Source: an uncultured Amylibacter sp.
GTDB lineage: Bacteria > Pseudomonadota > Alphaproteobacteria > Rhodobacterales > Rhodobacteraceae
Direction: 5' to 3'
DNA length: 64,000 bases
Assembly (NCBI GenBank): GCA_905181935.1
Contig: CAJIZV010000002.1
Location: 1 to 64,000 of the forward strand
Of the stretch, positions 1 to 10,702 are shown one piece after another. Numbering within the stretch: the stretch's first letter is position 1; each line of letters opens with the position of its first letter. The notes under the pieces are model-generated. The model worked only from the letters and a program-made list of their open reading frames with translations. It was not told the DNA's origin and ran no database searches. The position numbers and the translations under genes are program-made.

Positions 1-181
1 TAACTGCACCTAATTTTATTACTCGCACAGTGTAAGTAGACCTGTACCTTATCTCGTTTGTCTGACGACACCATATAAAACGTTAAATAGCTGATATTGC
101 GCTTAGATGTGGAGCATCACAGAAAAAATACATTATAACACCACCCTTGCACTTTGGTAAAAGAACTGTTCAAATTAATCT

Positions 182-811
182 ATGAGCGATAAAAGACCCA
201 ACCTTGAATTAGCCTATGCTCTTTTAACAGTACAAGATAACCGCGAACTTTATGCAGCTTGGGCCAAAACCTACGAGAACGATTTCGCATCTGAAATGGA
301 CTATATTCTACCTAATCGAGTAGCTCAAATATTTCTAGACATGGGTGGCACAGGACCAGTTCTCGACGTGGGAGCAGGCACGGGCTTAGCAGGTCAGGCC
401 CTTGCAAGACTAGGCATACATCCAATTGATGCGATAGATCTGTCAGATGCTATGCTGGATGTAGCTTCGAAGAAAAAAATTTACCGCAATCTCTTTACGT
501 CTGATATTACCCAACCGATAGCAACGAGCAACTATTCTTATCAAGGGGTTATTTCTTCGGGAACTTTTACGCATGGCCATGTTGGACCAAGTGCTATCGA
601 TAACTTACTATCTGTGGCTAGAGGGGGAGCTTTTTTTGCTCTTTCAATAAATAAAAACCATTGGTTTGAGAGAGGGTTTGCTAAGAAATTTGAATCTCTC
701 AAGGGTGTTATTGAAAATGCTTTTACTACACGATGTTGAGATATATGGTGAGAATTCAAAAGGAGAGCATTGTAACGATCTAGGAATCGTCGCGACTTTT
801 AGGAAGGTATA
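182..811 (+). pseudogene. SAM-dependent methyltransferase, frameshifted near its 3' end
   Basis: This is a class I methyltransferase. The SAM-binding motif I, reading VLDVGAGTGLAGQAL, lies at about residues 60-74 and is followed by an acidic loop, DAIDLSDAML. The reading frame from the ATG at 182 stops at 739. The adjacent frame then continues with family-like sequence ending GIVATFRKV and a stop at 809-811, so one indel around the TTTT run at about 720 splits the gene. It is either a recent pseudogene or a sequence error. Substrate is not predictable. It is the first of several broken genes in the first 8 kb. Confidence 0.7.
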
Positions 812-839
812 GACAAGGTGCTATTTTCCCAAGTAATGG

Positions 840-986
840 TATGAGAAAATTAACTGCACTTCCTGATACAAGTGCCTAGTCGTATCCAACTTTGGGCAGC
901 TCATTTTTAGACCACATTGCTTGGTTTTATATTTTAACGACCCTTGGGGCAATTTAATAGAAATAAAAGGCCCTGCGGACAACTGA
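840..986 (+). pseudogene. Remnant of a glyoxalase/VOC-family protein
   Basis: No intact frame exists here. Two overlapping frames together read a typical C-terminal VOC signature: DHIAW in one frame, then YFNDPWGNLIEIKG in the next, ending at a stop at 984-986. The phrase F-x-DPxGNxIEI is characteristic of the metal-binding C-terminal strand of glyoxalase, bleomycin-resistance and dioxygenase superfamily proteins. The N-terminal half is missing or unrecognisable. The original function cannot be stated. Confidence 0.5.
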
Positions 987-1069
987 AATCTATCTGATTT
1001 TGTCCTTTACCCTTAAATTTTGGCCACTAATTTTATAAAACTCTTTTATACTGTTTGGTTAGAACCTTT

Positions 1070-2562
1070 CTACAGGACAGCTTTTGTTTGAATCCAAATT
1101 GTCTTTGTTTGCAGATACTGGCCCAACGCTTCTGTGCCATTATCCCGTGCAAGCGAACCTGATTGTTTGTAGCCGCCAAAGGGTGTTTTGATGTCACCTT
1201 CAGAGAACCCATTTACTGATACTGTTCCACATGGAAGTGAGCGGGCCATATGAATGGCGGGATCGATATCTTGGGTAAATACCGTGGCATGTAGGCCATA
1301 TTCAGTATCGCTGGCCACGGCCAAAGCTTCTTCAGCAGTCTTGATCGGCATTATCCCCAAAACAGGGCCAAAAATTTCCTCACGTGCTATTTTCATTTCT
1401 GGTGTGACATTTTGAAAGACTGTGGGTTCAATGAAGTACCCTGGTAAATCACTTGCACCGCCCACTAGCATATTAGCGCCTTCATCCACACCGCTTTGGA
1501 TGTAATTCATTACCATAGCTTTGTGGTCTTTAGTAATCATCGAGCCAATATCGGTGGCTGGGTCCAATGGATCGCCTAATTTAAATGCTTTTACTCGCTC
1601 CAAGATGCGTCCGGTGAATTCTTCTACCAATGGTGCTGCAATCAGTTGTCGCATGTTAGCAGTACAGTTTTGCCCGCCGTTCCAAAATGCAGACATCGCA
1701 GCATGTTCGATAAGATCGTCGTTTATCAAGGCATCATCTAGAACAATGAATGGGCTTTTGCCGCCCATCTCTAAACCGACGCCCTTAAGATTGCTGTCAC
1801 CAGAATAACGCATAAACATTCGGCCTACTTCCGTCGAACCCGTAAAGGAAACAGTATCAATGTCATTGTGTAATCCAATGGCCTTACCGGCAGTTTCACC
1901 AAAACCAGGAACGATGTTGATAACACCATCTGGCACACCAGCTTCTCTTAACTCCGCCAAACGGATCGCTGAAAGCGATGTCTGTTCGGCAGGTTTAAGT
2001 ACTGCCGAACACCCCACAGCAAGTGCAGGTGCAATTTTCCATGCAGCCATAACTAATGGAAAGTTCCAAGGTAAAACTGCCCCTGCAATTCCAGCAGGTT
2101 CTTTGGTAATTAACGCTAATGCACCTGGACCTGTGGGGGCAATCTTCCCGAACGTTTTATCCGCGAGTTCTGCATACCACTGGAAAAAGTTTGGAACTTC
2201 GCCGCCAATTTCGTCCATGCAATCGTTGATGGTTTTGCCTGTATCCATGCTTTCAAGTACTGCTAATTCGTGGGTGTGTTTGCGCACAAGTTCCGCAACT
2301 TTTAATAGGACTTCCTTGCGCTCTTCGGGCTCTGCACGTGACCATGTCCCTGCATTGAAAACGCGTCGTGCAGCAATGACTGCGCGATCTACATCTGCCG
2401 CTTTACAATGAGCAACACTGGCCAAAACTTGCCCTGTGGCTGGATTGGTTGTTTCAAATTTTTCGCCATCCAGCGCGTCACAGAACTTTCCATCAATGAA
2501 AGCCTGACCGTTTGGGGCAACTGGTTTGCTATGGCCTGATACTCGGCATGTGAAAGTGTCAT
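1070..2562 (-). pseudogene. NAD(P)+-dependent aldehyde dehydrogenase, N-terminal frameshift
   Basis: This ALDH-superfamily enzyme would oxidise an aldehyde to a carboxylate. The main frame covers 1070-2425 (451 codons) and contains the NAD-binding and catalytic signatures: PWNFPL, the GFGETAG/FTGSTEVG Rossmann turn, LEMGGKSP with the catalytic Glu, and the GQNC nucleophile cysteine. About 45 N-terminal residues lie upstream. The natural ATG at 2562 begins MTLSHAEYQAIA in one frame, while FIDGKF and TTNPATGQVLASVA are in the main frame. A single indel at about 2515-2530 therefore separates start and body. The catalytic residues are intact, so this may be a very recent loss or an assembly error. 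Confidence 0.8.
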
Positions 2563-2622
2563 GGGGTTTCTCCGTTATATGTAAAAAGAAATTTGCTTTT
2601 GTACTCTTTGATTAGATGGGAT

Positions 2623-3775
2623 TCAACTGCGCAGTGTGCGTGCGAATTTACGTATGTCGTTTAGGAGCATTTCTGGTTCTTCCATTGCTGCAAAATGGCC
2701 GCCACGAGGCATTTCTGTCCAATGTTGGATGTTGTAAATGCGCTCTGCATAAGAACGTGGTGGCCAGTTGAGCATTTCAGCAGGAAAAATGGCACATCCT
2801 GTTGGCACTTCAACGCGATGGCCTTCGGGTGACAATATGCGCCCGCCTTCTTCTCGCCGACCGTAATATATCCATGAAGCAGAGTTAAACGTCCGCGTGG
2901 TGATGTAGATCATTATGTTGGTCAGCAACTCGTCTTTTGAATATACACTTTCAATGTCCGTTGTTTTCAACATCTGACCAAGAATTGAATTTTTCTACCA
3001 ACCATGCGGCTATGCCAACAGGACTGTCCATCATCGCATAGCTAAGCGTTTGTGGGCGTGTCGCTTGCTGTGTGCGGTACCCGTTTTGCATTATTTGATC
3101 ACGATCAAACTGTTCAGACCAAGCTTTCTTCTTCTGGTGTCTGTGGGCCATCTGGATGACGCATCGTCAGGACGTTGATGTGGATCGCAGAACAAGCTGG
3201 TGCATGATCATAACCAAGCCAAGAACAAATTGCCCCACCCCAATCTCCACCCTGAGCAAGATAGCTCCGTAGCCCAAAGTATTAGTCATTAGAGAATTAA
3301 ATACTCCTGCCATTTTACGCGGCCCATACGGACGCGGAGGGCGGCCAGAAAATCCAAAACCTGGTAAGGAAGGCGCAATAACCGTGAATGCGTCTTCAAC
3401 ATTGCCACCGAACTTTTCAGGATGTGCTAAGTGGCTCGATTAAGATCATAAAATTCGGCATACAGAGCCGGGCCAGCCATGACTGATCACCAATGGCAGT
3501 CGGATTTGCTCCACTACCTTCCTCTCGGATAAAGTGCATATCAATTCCATCAACAGGGGCTTTAAAATGAGAAAAACTGATTGATACGGGCCTCTTGTGC
3601 ACGCCAGTCGAACTCATCTACCCAATATGCGCAGAGCTCTTTTAAGGTATTCCATATTCGTGCCATAGTCCCATCCACCGTCGTCGGGCATTTCGTGCCA
3701 TGGGTAAGTGTGCTACACGAGTGCGGAATAGTCGTCCAAATCGTGCTTCCGGGACGTGATACTGGAACGGTGATT
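2623..3775 (-). pseudogene. Epoxide hydrolase (EHN domain plus alpha/beta hydrolase), multiply frameshifted
   Basis: Reading leftward, pieces in different frames line up as a microsomal-type epoxide hydrolase. They are an N-terminal FQYHVPEA segment near 3770, LKELCAYWVDEFDWRAQEARI near 3610-3650, KAPVDGIDMHFIREEG near 3540, then SYAMMDSPVGIAAWLVEKF near 3000. The C-terminal segment is intact from 2973 to 2623 and includes FPAEMLNWPPRSYAERIYNIQHW and PRGGHFAAMEEPE with the catalytic His. At least three frameshifts are needed, so this is a real pseudogene. It may once have supplied the neighbouring aldehyde dehydrogenase pathway. Confidence 0.75.
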
Positions 3776-3961
3776 ATTTTTGTATTGGCTTCACTATGCG
3801 GTCTGTCAAGTGGCCAATTTCCTTAGTTTGATCCAGCGTGCATAGTGCAGGGCTGACTTGCATATTTAATGTGAACCAAAATAGCTGAGACTTTGGGAGT
3901 TTGGATAGAGACAGGTAGTGCATTTCGAAGGGACAGATGCAATTAAAGTTATTTTGCGGAC

Positions 3962-5442
3962 TCATAACATTGACCGAACTTCTTCTGCGATTATTTTAAC
4001 GCCATCTTCCAGCTTGGAAACAGGAACATAGGCAAATCCAAGCCGAAAGTTTCGCTTTTCACTATAATCCAAGTAGTAGTCCTGACCACGATCGATCAAG
4101 ACACCTTTAGCCCTCAAACGTACGGCTAGGCTCGATGCATCAAAACCCTCTGGACCAGTTAGCCAAAATGAAGTGCCACCTTTTGATTTAGTACGTTTTA
4201 GCATATTCAGGTGCTTGTCCTAGAGCAATGTCCATTGCTTGCCAGCGCTTTTTATAGCGCCTCTCAATATTGTGTAAATGAGCATCGTAGTGACCAAGCT
4301 GAAAAAATAGTGCGACAATCTCCTGAACGATAGTGGGGGGGTGGCGCATCATAACACCGCGCGCAATTCGCGCTTCGCGGATGATATCTCTGATGTGCCA
4401 CAATAAAACCTAAGCGAATGCCCGGTGAGAGCGTTTTTGACAAGCTACCAACGTAAATAACCCGTCCAGTTGTATCCATTGACATCATTGACTGGGAAGA
4501 TTCTGCAAAATAATTCATCTCAGCTTCATAATCGTCCTCAATTATAAGAAAATCTTTCTCAACTGCAGCTTTTAATAATTCTTTTCGGCGCGTTTGGCCC
4601 ATAGTTACCATTGTTGGAAACTGATGGCTTGGTGTAGTGAAAACTAATTGGCAATCTTTTGGAATTTTAGATGGGATAATACCATCACCATCTATTGGCA
4701 CACCGATAAGTTCATTTCCAGACATGCGAAAAGCGTTACGGGCACCAAAGAATCCAGGGTCTTCAAGGGCTATGGATTTACCAAATTTTGAAAAAATAGT
4801 ACCAAGGATATAAAGTGCATTCTGTGATCCTAGAGTAATTAGGATTTCATCTTCTTCTGCGTATATACTTCGCGTATTCAGCAGACGTTGTCGTAAGTTG
4901 TTGTATCAGTTGGCGGCTATCACTTTCAACAGAGTCACTTGCCCAGATTGGAGTTTTTTTCCTGCCCAAAGCCTGCCTGGTACATTCACGCCAGCTGCAC
5001 ACTGGAAAAAGATCTGGATCGATCTGGTTATAGATAAAAGGATAAGGATAAGAATTCCAATCCAGTGGATTGACCACAGGACTGAGTTCATTTGGTGGAA
5101 AACTTACTATGCAGGGTATCTCATCTTGAGCTACGGGACTGCGCTCATTTTGTAGTTTGTTAGGTTAGTCATTTGAGGGTTTATGAAATAGCCTGACCTC
5201 TCTCGGGAAACAAGGAAATCGAGGTCAATTAATTTACTATATGCAGCAAATACTGTATTTCTTGATACTTCAAACTGATCGGCTAAATCACGGCATGATG
5301 GCAGTGGGCGATCATGAGCTAAAGAATTGGAGATTATAGCTGAGCTAATTACTTCACAAATTTGATCCCTCAAGCTGAGGTTTGAAGCCTCAGGAAGTTT
5401 CAAAAAACGTGGCGTTGTTGAACTCAACTGGACCTTCCTCAT
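3962..5442 (-). pseudogene. MocR-type regulator (GntR HTH plus PLP aminotransferase domain), multiply frameshifted
   Basis: The 5' piece (5442-5131) is a winged HTH of the GntR family, with LPSCRDLADQFEVSRNTVFAAY at about residues 48-69. The following frames give parts of a fold-type I aminotransferase domain: NPLDWNSYPYPF, then ILITLGSQNALYILGTIF, then IIEDDYEAE and SLSKTLSPGIRLGF with the PLP lysine. The final piece ends at 3962. The order and total length of about 490 codons match a full MocR protein, but four or more frame changes break it. It is divergent from the TRAP genes starting at 5631, which it probably controlled. Confidence 0.8.
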
Positions 5443-5532
5443 CTATTATAAAAATATGCGGTTTCAACCGAGTACGTAAATTTTCCTACCTAACGTCTAA
5501 TCGACTGCAAAACCTCATGTCTTTAGCAAAAC

Positions 5533-5562
5533 CATCTGTCCTTTTCATTCTAAGCATCTGTC
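5533..5562. promoter_or_regulatory. Direct repeat CATCTGTC x2, candidate MocR operator
   Basis: CATCTGTC occurs at 5533-5540 and again at 5555-5562, a 22 bp period or about two helical turns. The flanks also match (AA-x before each copy, pyrimidine-rich after). MocR regulators such as GabR and PdxR are known to bind direct repeats. The site lies in the divergent intergenic region between the broken MocR gene and the TRAP genes. Binding is inferred only. Confidence 0.35.
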
Positions 5563-5630
5563 TCTTTCTTTGGCAAGGGTTGCGATGAATGATGATCCAA
5601 TGAAATTTAATTGATGAGGGATCGAATTGC

Positions 5631-6675
5631 ATGAGTATGAAACAGATCTTTAAGGCGCTTGCTATAGCGTCTGTAACTACTTTTTCTGCGCAGACAGCTG
5701 CAGCAGACATAACACTTAAGCTTGGGACTACTGGAAGGCTGGGTATGCCAATTGGTGACGCCATAGATCAGGCGTTAATACCAGCCATGGAAAAAGCGTC
5801 TGGTGGAAAGGTTACAATAGAGCCGTACTATCAAAAAACCTTGTGCGCAGAACAGAAATGCGGTGAACAGGCTAATCAAGGTCTCATAGCTCTGTGGACT
5901 AGTTCTACAGCAAACTATGGTAATTTTGGATCAGAGTTAGCAATTTTCGATTTGCCTTTTATTTTCAAATCACTCGAAGATGCGAAAAGAATATCGAATG
6001 AGTGGCTGGCAGAAAGGCAGTGTAAACTGGCGCTTGAGAATGCTGGCCACATTTGCCTTTCTGTATACTCGAGTGGTGGATTTAGGCAGCTTGGAAATGC
6101 AACCAAACCAGATCCGACGTTCCTGACGATATGAAAGGACTGAAGTGGCGTACTACCAAGAGTCCTGTTGAGTTCATGCTTGTTAAAAATTGGGGTGCGG
6201 TTCCGACACCGTATGATTGGAGTCAATTATATCACAGGTCTTCAGTCGGGTGTAGTTGAGGGTCAGTATGTTGCTAGTCCATGGCAGGAAGTTGCTAAGC
6301 TGCATGAAGTTGCAAAATATTTCACTGAGATTGGTGGAATGTGGTCTGGAAATATTCTTGCAATGGATGCAAAGCAGTATAACGCTCTGTCCGATCAAGA
6401 ACGGAAATGGCTACATGAAGCCGCTGATTCTTATGGAGAAAAAGTTAACGAGTTAGATAATGCTTGGATTAAGAATGGAGAAGATATTATTAAAGCATCT
6501 GCTAAAGAATGGTATGCTACCTACTGAAGATGAGTTATCTCAATGGAGAGCTGGAGCGATTGGTGCTTGGTTAGATGCAAAAGGTTCCTTTGAGCCTGAC
6601 GTTGCAAGAAGAGTGCTTTTAGAGCAAGGAATGGATGGTTTTGTAGCTCAGTTAGAAAAAGCTGGTGCACTTTAA
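5631..6675 (+). pseudogene. dctP: TRAP transporter periplasmic binding protein DctP, multiply frameshifted
   Basis: The first frame (5631-6134) has a Sec signal peptide with AQTAAA at its end, then ITLKLGTTGRLGMPIGDAIDQ, typical of DctP. After LGNATKPDP the frame is lost. The next frame reads VPDDMKGLKWRTTKSPVEFML and PYDWSQLY, another resumes with TGLQSGVVEGQYVASPWQEV (to 6527), and a fourth ends with WLDAKGSFEPDVARRVLLEQ before the stop at 6673-6675. The pieces together cover a full DctP, but at least three indels make it non-functional as written. Substrate is unknown. Confidence 0.8.
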
Positions 6676-6770
6676 CTAGGCATCTATAATACTATGATTA
6701 GATCATTTAGGCTTTGTTCAGCTCTAGATGATCTTTTCTTTAATCTAAATTTTCATATAAGTGAGTTATT

Positions 6771-8052
6771 ATGGTAAGTATATTTTTACTTATATTATTG
6801 TTGGTTCTAATCCTATGTGGCGCTCCCATTGGATTTACTTTAATTTTAATACCTTTCTTTTATATTTTGATAACTGACGCAGTACCTCTCGTCCTGATCC
6901 CCAGCCAAATGTTTAACGCAATTGACTCTGTTCCATTGACAGCAATTGCTTTTTTTATGTTGACGGGTGAATTAATGACAAGTGCTACGATTACCGATAG
7001 GCTCGTTGCATTAAGTAGAGCATTGATTGGCCGAATGCGAGGCGGATTGGCCCAAGTTAATGTACTTGTAAGTATGTTTTTTGCAGGGATGAATGGCTCA
7101 GTTGTAGCGGATACAGCTACAGTTGGGCGCATTAGTATTGCCTGCTATGAAAAAAGCTGGATATCCTCCTGCTTTTTCTGCTGCTGTTACAGGCGTTAGT
7201 TCCACCATTGGCGGTATTATTCCACCTAGTATAATGATGATTGTTCTTGCTAATGCTACTGAGATTTCAATCGCATCATTATTCGCTGCTGGTATTATAC
7301 CCGGTTTACTAATTGGCGTTGTAATAATGCTTATCAACCATTTCTTTGCAGTAAAGTACAATTTTGAAAGGAGCGATGAGCGTTTTTCAGTACGAAGAGC
7401 AGGGAAAGAATTATACCGATCTTCATTTGCTTTGCTTATACCAGTGGTTTTAGTTGGTTCCGTTATGGGTGGTATTGCATCAGTTGTTGAGGCTGGTGCA
7501 ATCACAGCAATGGTTGCACTATTTACTGGTGTGTTTGTTTATAAGACTATTAAATGGAAAGAATGCTCAGGCGCTTTCCGAAGGGCATTTCGTAATTCGG
7601 CAATGGTTTTCATTATAATAGCTGCATCGGGGCCATTTAGTTGGCTACTTACCTCATTAGGTGCAATAAGCGATCTTGAAAATTGGTTACTGAGCCTCAC
7701 GGGCTCCCCTATTATTTTCATATTTGCACTTATTCTTTTCATTTTTCTTCTTGGAACAGTTATGGATTCTGCCGTAAACATTATAATTGTTGGCCCTGTT
7801 TTAGTTGATGTTATGGCCAAGGCAGGATTTCCTGAAATCCAGGCAGCAGTCGTAGTCATTGTTGGTTTCTTGATAGGTTCGGTAACACCACCAGTTGGCG
7901 TCGCCTTTTTTACTTCTGCAACCATTGCGAAGGTGCGGTTAGAAGAGGTTGCTGTTGCGCTAATTCCATATCTTATTGGGCTGTTTCTGCTTCTATTTTT
8001 CATCATTGTCATCCCAGAATTGACAATGTTTCTTCCACAAATAATGAGTTGA
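6771..8052 (+). pseudogene. dctM: TRAP transporter large permease DctM with one frameshift
   Basis: This is the large (12 TM) TRAP permease. The frame from ATG 6771 runs to 7199 and a second frame covers 7123-8052. They join at the conserved SVVADTA-x-G motif. Removing one G from the GGG at 7125-7127 restores VGALVLPAMKKAGYPPAF, which is what DctM proteins have here, followed by GGIIPPSIMMIVLA. One single-base insertion is therefore the only lesion. The stop (TGA 8050-8052) abuts dctQ. The order P-M-Q differs from the common P-Q-M. Confidence 0.8.
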
Positions 8053-8061
8053 TTGAACGCT

Positions 8062-8571
8062 ATGTTGAAAATATTAAATAATTTTGATCGGTTTATTCAT
8101 CGTGTTTTGGAAGCAATGTGTTCACTGTTTCTGGCTATGATGGTTGGGTTCACAATCTACAATGTAGTGATGAGATATGTATTTGCAAACCCACCGGTTT
8201 GGGGGGATTTGTTGACTGTATTGAGCAATATTTGGTTAATGTTTATAGCACTTTCGTTAACAGCTAGAGATAATGAACATATTGCTTTGAATTTAATCTA
8301 TGAAAAGTTACCTAGTTGGCTGGCAATTTATATACGTCAATTTTGGAAACTTATGATTATACTTATTGGACTGGTTCTGATCATTTATGGATTTGAATTG
8401 GTTGAAGGTATGCGAGGTAAATATTGGGAAATGTGGCATTTTGAATTTACAGCACAGGGCATTGAGTTCAAAGAAAATTATATGCCAAAAAAATACGCTG
8501 TTATGATCTTGCCGATAGCTGGATTTTTGACAACTTTTGATGCTGCTATTTGTTTTTTCAAAAAGGTTTAA
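8062..8571 (+). CDS. dctQ: TRAP transporter small permease DctQ
   Basis: This four-helix inner-membrane protein is the small permease partner of DctM. Hydrophobic helices lie at roughly residues 15-40, 50-75, 90-115 and 140-165, with the family-typical NVVMRYVFANPPVWGDLL after the first helix. A TTG at 8053 directly follows the dctM stop and is in frame. I prefer the ATG at 8062, although neither has a good ribosome site. The gene is intact while dctP and dctM upstream are broken, so it is probably a stranded subunit unless those lesions are artefacts. Confidence 0.75.
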   Translation: MLKILNNFDRFIHRVLEAMCSLFLAMMVGFTIYNVVMRYVFANPPVWGDLLTVLSNIWLMFIALSLTARDNEHIALNLIYEKLPSWLAIYIRQFWKLMIILIGLVLIIYGFELVEGMRGKYWEMWHFEFTAQGIEFKENYMPKKYAVMILPIAGFLTTFDAAICFFKKV

Positions 8572-8636
8572 TCTTACAGAGATAGTATGAAAGTCATGGA
8601 TACGTCTCATTTTTTTTCGTACTTGCAAGAAGCTCA

Positions 8637-9860
8637 ATGAGTGCGCCATATAACGGAATGCAAAATCGCGCCTATGCTTTTATCCTCATAACCCTTATGA
8701 TTGATGCCATCGGCATTGGTCTGGTATTTCCTATTATGCCAGACTTGATGGATCGCGTAGGCGCTAATAGTACTGGGGAAGGCGCGCTTTGGGGCGGCGT
8801 TCTAATGGCGTCCTACGCAGGTGCTCTATTTATTTTTGCACCGATTGTTGGAAGTTTATCAGATGCTTATGGGCGCAAACCTGTGTTGCTCATGGCGCTG
8901 TTTATTCTTGCTGTTGATTACGTTTTTATGGCGTTGGCAAGTGAATTTTGGGTTTTGTTGATTGGACGCATCCTTGCGGGAATTGCAGGCGCAACATACA
9001 CCACGGCAACCGCGTATATTGCTGATATTTCCAGCCCGGAAAAGCGCGCGGCGCGATTTGGAATGGTCGGTGCAGCCTTTGGTATTGGCTTTGTACTTGG
9101 CCCAGCCATTGGGGGCATCGCTGCTGAATTGCACATCACGGCTCCCTTTTGGATTGCTGCTGTCTTGTCGGCGGCTAATGTATTATTTGGATTGTTTGTT
9201 TTACCCGAAAGCCTCGAGCCTAAAAAACGCCGCCCCTTTTGGTTTCGCGACATTAATCCGTTCACTGCAATTATTGGAGCCTTCAAAACACCTGGCCTCG
9301 CTATCCCATTGATCTGTTTATTTGTGTTCGAATTTGCCAACATGGTATACCCCGTCCTGTGGGCTTTTTTCACGCGTGAGTTGTTTGATTGGTCGTCCTT
9401 CACAATTGGTATTTCATTGGCAGGTTACGGCATCCTTTTGGCTGGTGTCCAAGCCGGGCTTATGCCTGTTTTCATCAATCGTGTGGGAGAATTTCGCACA
9501 TTACAAATTGGTATTTTATCCGCTCTAATTGGGTTCATTGGCTTTGGTTTAATTTCAACTGTCACAGGCTTGATCCTTGTGTTGATCTTCGCCGCCTTGT
9601 CTGATCTGTCGCCACCAATGATAACTGCCATGGCAGCCAACAAAGTGGATGAAGACAAACAGGGCCTCGTACAGGGCGTAATCGCTTCACTTGCCTCCAT
9701 CGCCGCTTTCCTAGCCCCGCTGATAATGACTGGCGTGTTTGAGGCTTTCGTGGATGAAGATGGTATTTATCTTCCCGGTGCACCGTTCCTTATTAGTGGT
9801 GTGTTAATTGCGCTGCTAATTCCGCGTGTTTGGCGTCTGCGCAGCCATGCGCAATCATGA
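8637..9860 (+). CDS. MFS transporter, TetA-like drug:H+ antiporter family
   Basis: This 407-residue protein has 12 predicted membrane helices. The first helix contains DAIGIGLVFPIMPDL. MFS motif A, GSLSDAYGRKPVLL, follows helix 2 at about residues 76-89, and motif C-like FGIGFVLGPAIGG lies in helix 5. These are signatures of the DHA1/TetA branch, which exports tetracyclines and other small molecules in exchange for protons. Family membership does not prove drug resistance, and substrate is open. The start at 8637 (MSAPYNGMQNR) is followed by a second possible ATG at 8658. No operon partner is obvious downstream. Confidence 0.85.
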   Translation: MSAPYNGMQNRAYAFILITLMIDAIGIGLVFPIMPDLMDRVGANSTGEGALWGGVLMASYAGALFIFAPIVGSLSDAYGRKPVLLMALFILAVDYVFMALASEFWVLLIGRILAGIAGATYTTATAYIADISSPEKRAARFGMVGAAFGIGFVLGPAIGGIAAELHITAPFWIAAVLSAANVLFGLFVLPESLEPKKRRPFWFRDINPFTAIIGAFKTPGLAIPLICLFVFEFANMVYPVLWAFFTRELFDWSSFTIGISLAGYGILLAGVQAGLMPVFINRVGEFRTLQIGILSALIGFIGFGLISTVTGLILVLIFAALSDLSPPMITAMAANKVDEDKQGLVQGVIASLASIAAFLAPLIMTGVFEAFVDEDGIYLPGAPFLISGVLIALLIPRVWRLRSHAQS

Positions 9861-10273
9861 TCTAATAGTGGGCTTAAATCTACTATAAATTATGTTTAAT
9901 GTTAGTTTGGCACGATACTATCTCCAACATAAATTAATGTGCTTTAGAGTACTGGCCTTCAAGTAGTATCTTCAATAGCTTCATGTATGTTTTCAAGGTC
10001 TATTTCATTGTACGAGCCATTATTACTAATAAATCAACATCACGTGATATTGTTAATTCAGCTAAATTATTAATTTATAATTATTTCTTAATAATCGCTT
10101 TCTATCTATTATATAAATATAATTAATTTATAATATTTAATTAGTTGATTATCAATTTATTTAAATCCAACATTTTTAATATTTTATATCCACGTGTGCT
10201 GTAGTGTCACAATGACATGATAATTCTATGGGATATTACTATTTTTAATTTATTTTAAAAATTTGGAAATATC
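9861..10273. other. AT-rich intergenic region with a possible minus-strand remnant
   Basis: No intact gene is visible. On the minus strand around 9970-10080, two frames read LAELTISRDVDLLVIMARTMK and then EIDLENIHEAIEDTT before a stop, which could be the tail of a decayed gene I do not recognise. The rest is extremely AT-rich. Confidence 0.35.
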
Positions 10274-10387
10274 ATGAGTAATAAAACTGAAAAGAACTTT
10301 GAGGGATTTGCATTAAGCATATTTATAATCGTATTTTTTATGATTGGATTGCCTGTATTAGTGGTTGATCCATGGAATTGGTTCTAA
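10274..10387 (+). CDS. Possible small single-pass membrane protein (37 aa)
   Basis: The frame begins MSNKTEKNFEGFALSIF, continues with a strongly hydrophobic stretch (IIVFFMIGLPVLVV) and ends DPWNWF. A charged N-terminus followed by one helix and a tryptophan-rich end is typical of small inner-membrane proteins. The upstream GGA is a weak ribosome site. I do not recognise a family. It stands alone in AT-rich sequence, so it may be chance. Confidence 0.4.
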   Translation: MSNKTEKNFEGFALSIFIIVFFMIGLPVLVVDPWNWF

Positions 10388-10702
10388 ATAAAAATACCTA
10401 CAAATAAACACAAGACCTCTCGGACCTATGGACACAATTATAGCAATATAATTATACCCATCATTTAGAGTAGTCTTGAGATACGTATAGAATATTTTAT
10501 AGTTTATTCTGTCAGACAAAACTATCGGAAAATAGCAGAGCTAGTAGACCTCAAAATAACTGGTAGTTCTTGATTAGATAACTCAATTATGAAAGAAAAA
10601 CGTGTGAATTTTGCTTGCAGATTATGCATAGCGGGATTGCAAATATGTTTATTGTTTTGATCAAAATAAAATCATACTCAAAAATTAAAAAAAAGGATCA
10701 CA
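10388..10702. other. Intergenic region, no gene seen
   Basis: This 315 bp stretch has no convincing frame. A perfect 12 bp palindrome, TTTTGATCAAAA, sits at 10665-10676, about 27 bp before the small gene at 10703. It could be a regulator site, but no regulator can be named. Confidence 0.3.

Noticed and set aside
541-759. Minus-strand frame of 72 codons
   Set aside because: Lies opposite the methyltransferase with no ribosome site and no family likeness.
1521-2411. Two plus-strand frames opposite the aldehyde dehydrogenase
   Set aside because: Antisense shadows of a well-conserved gene.
10665-10676. TTTTGATCAAAA as an FNR/FixK site
   Set aside because: Lacks the TTGAT-N4-ATCAA spacing, so only listed as an unassigned palindrome.
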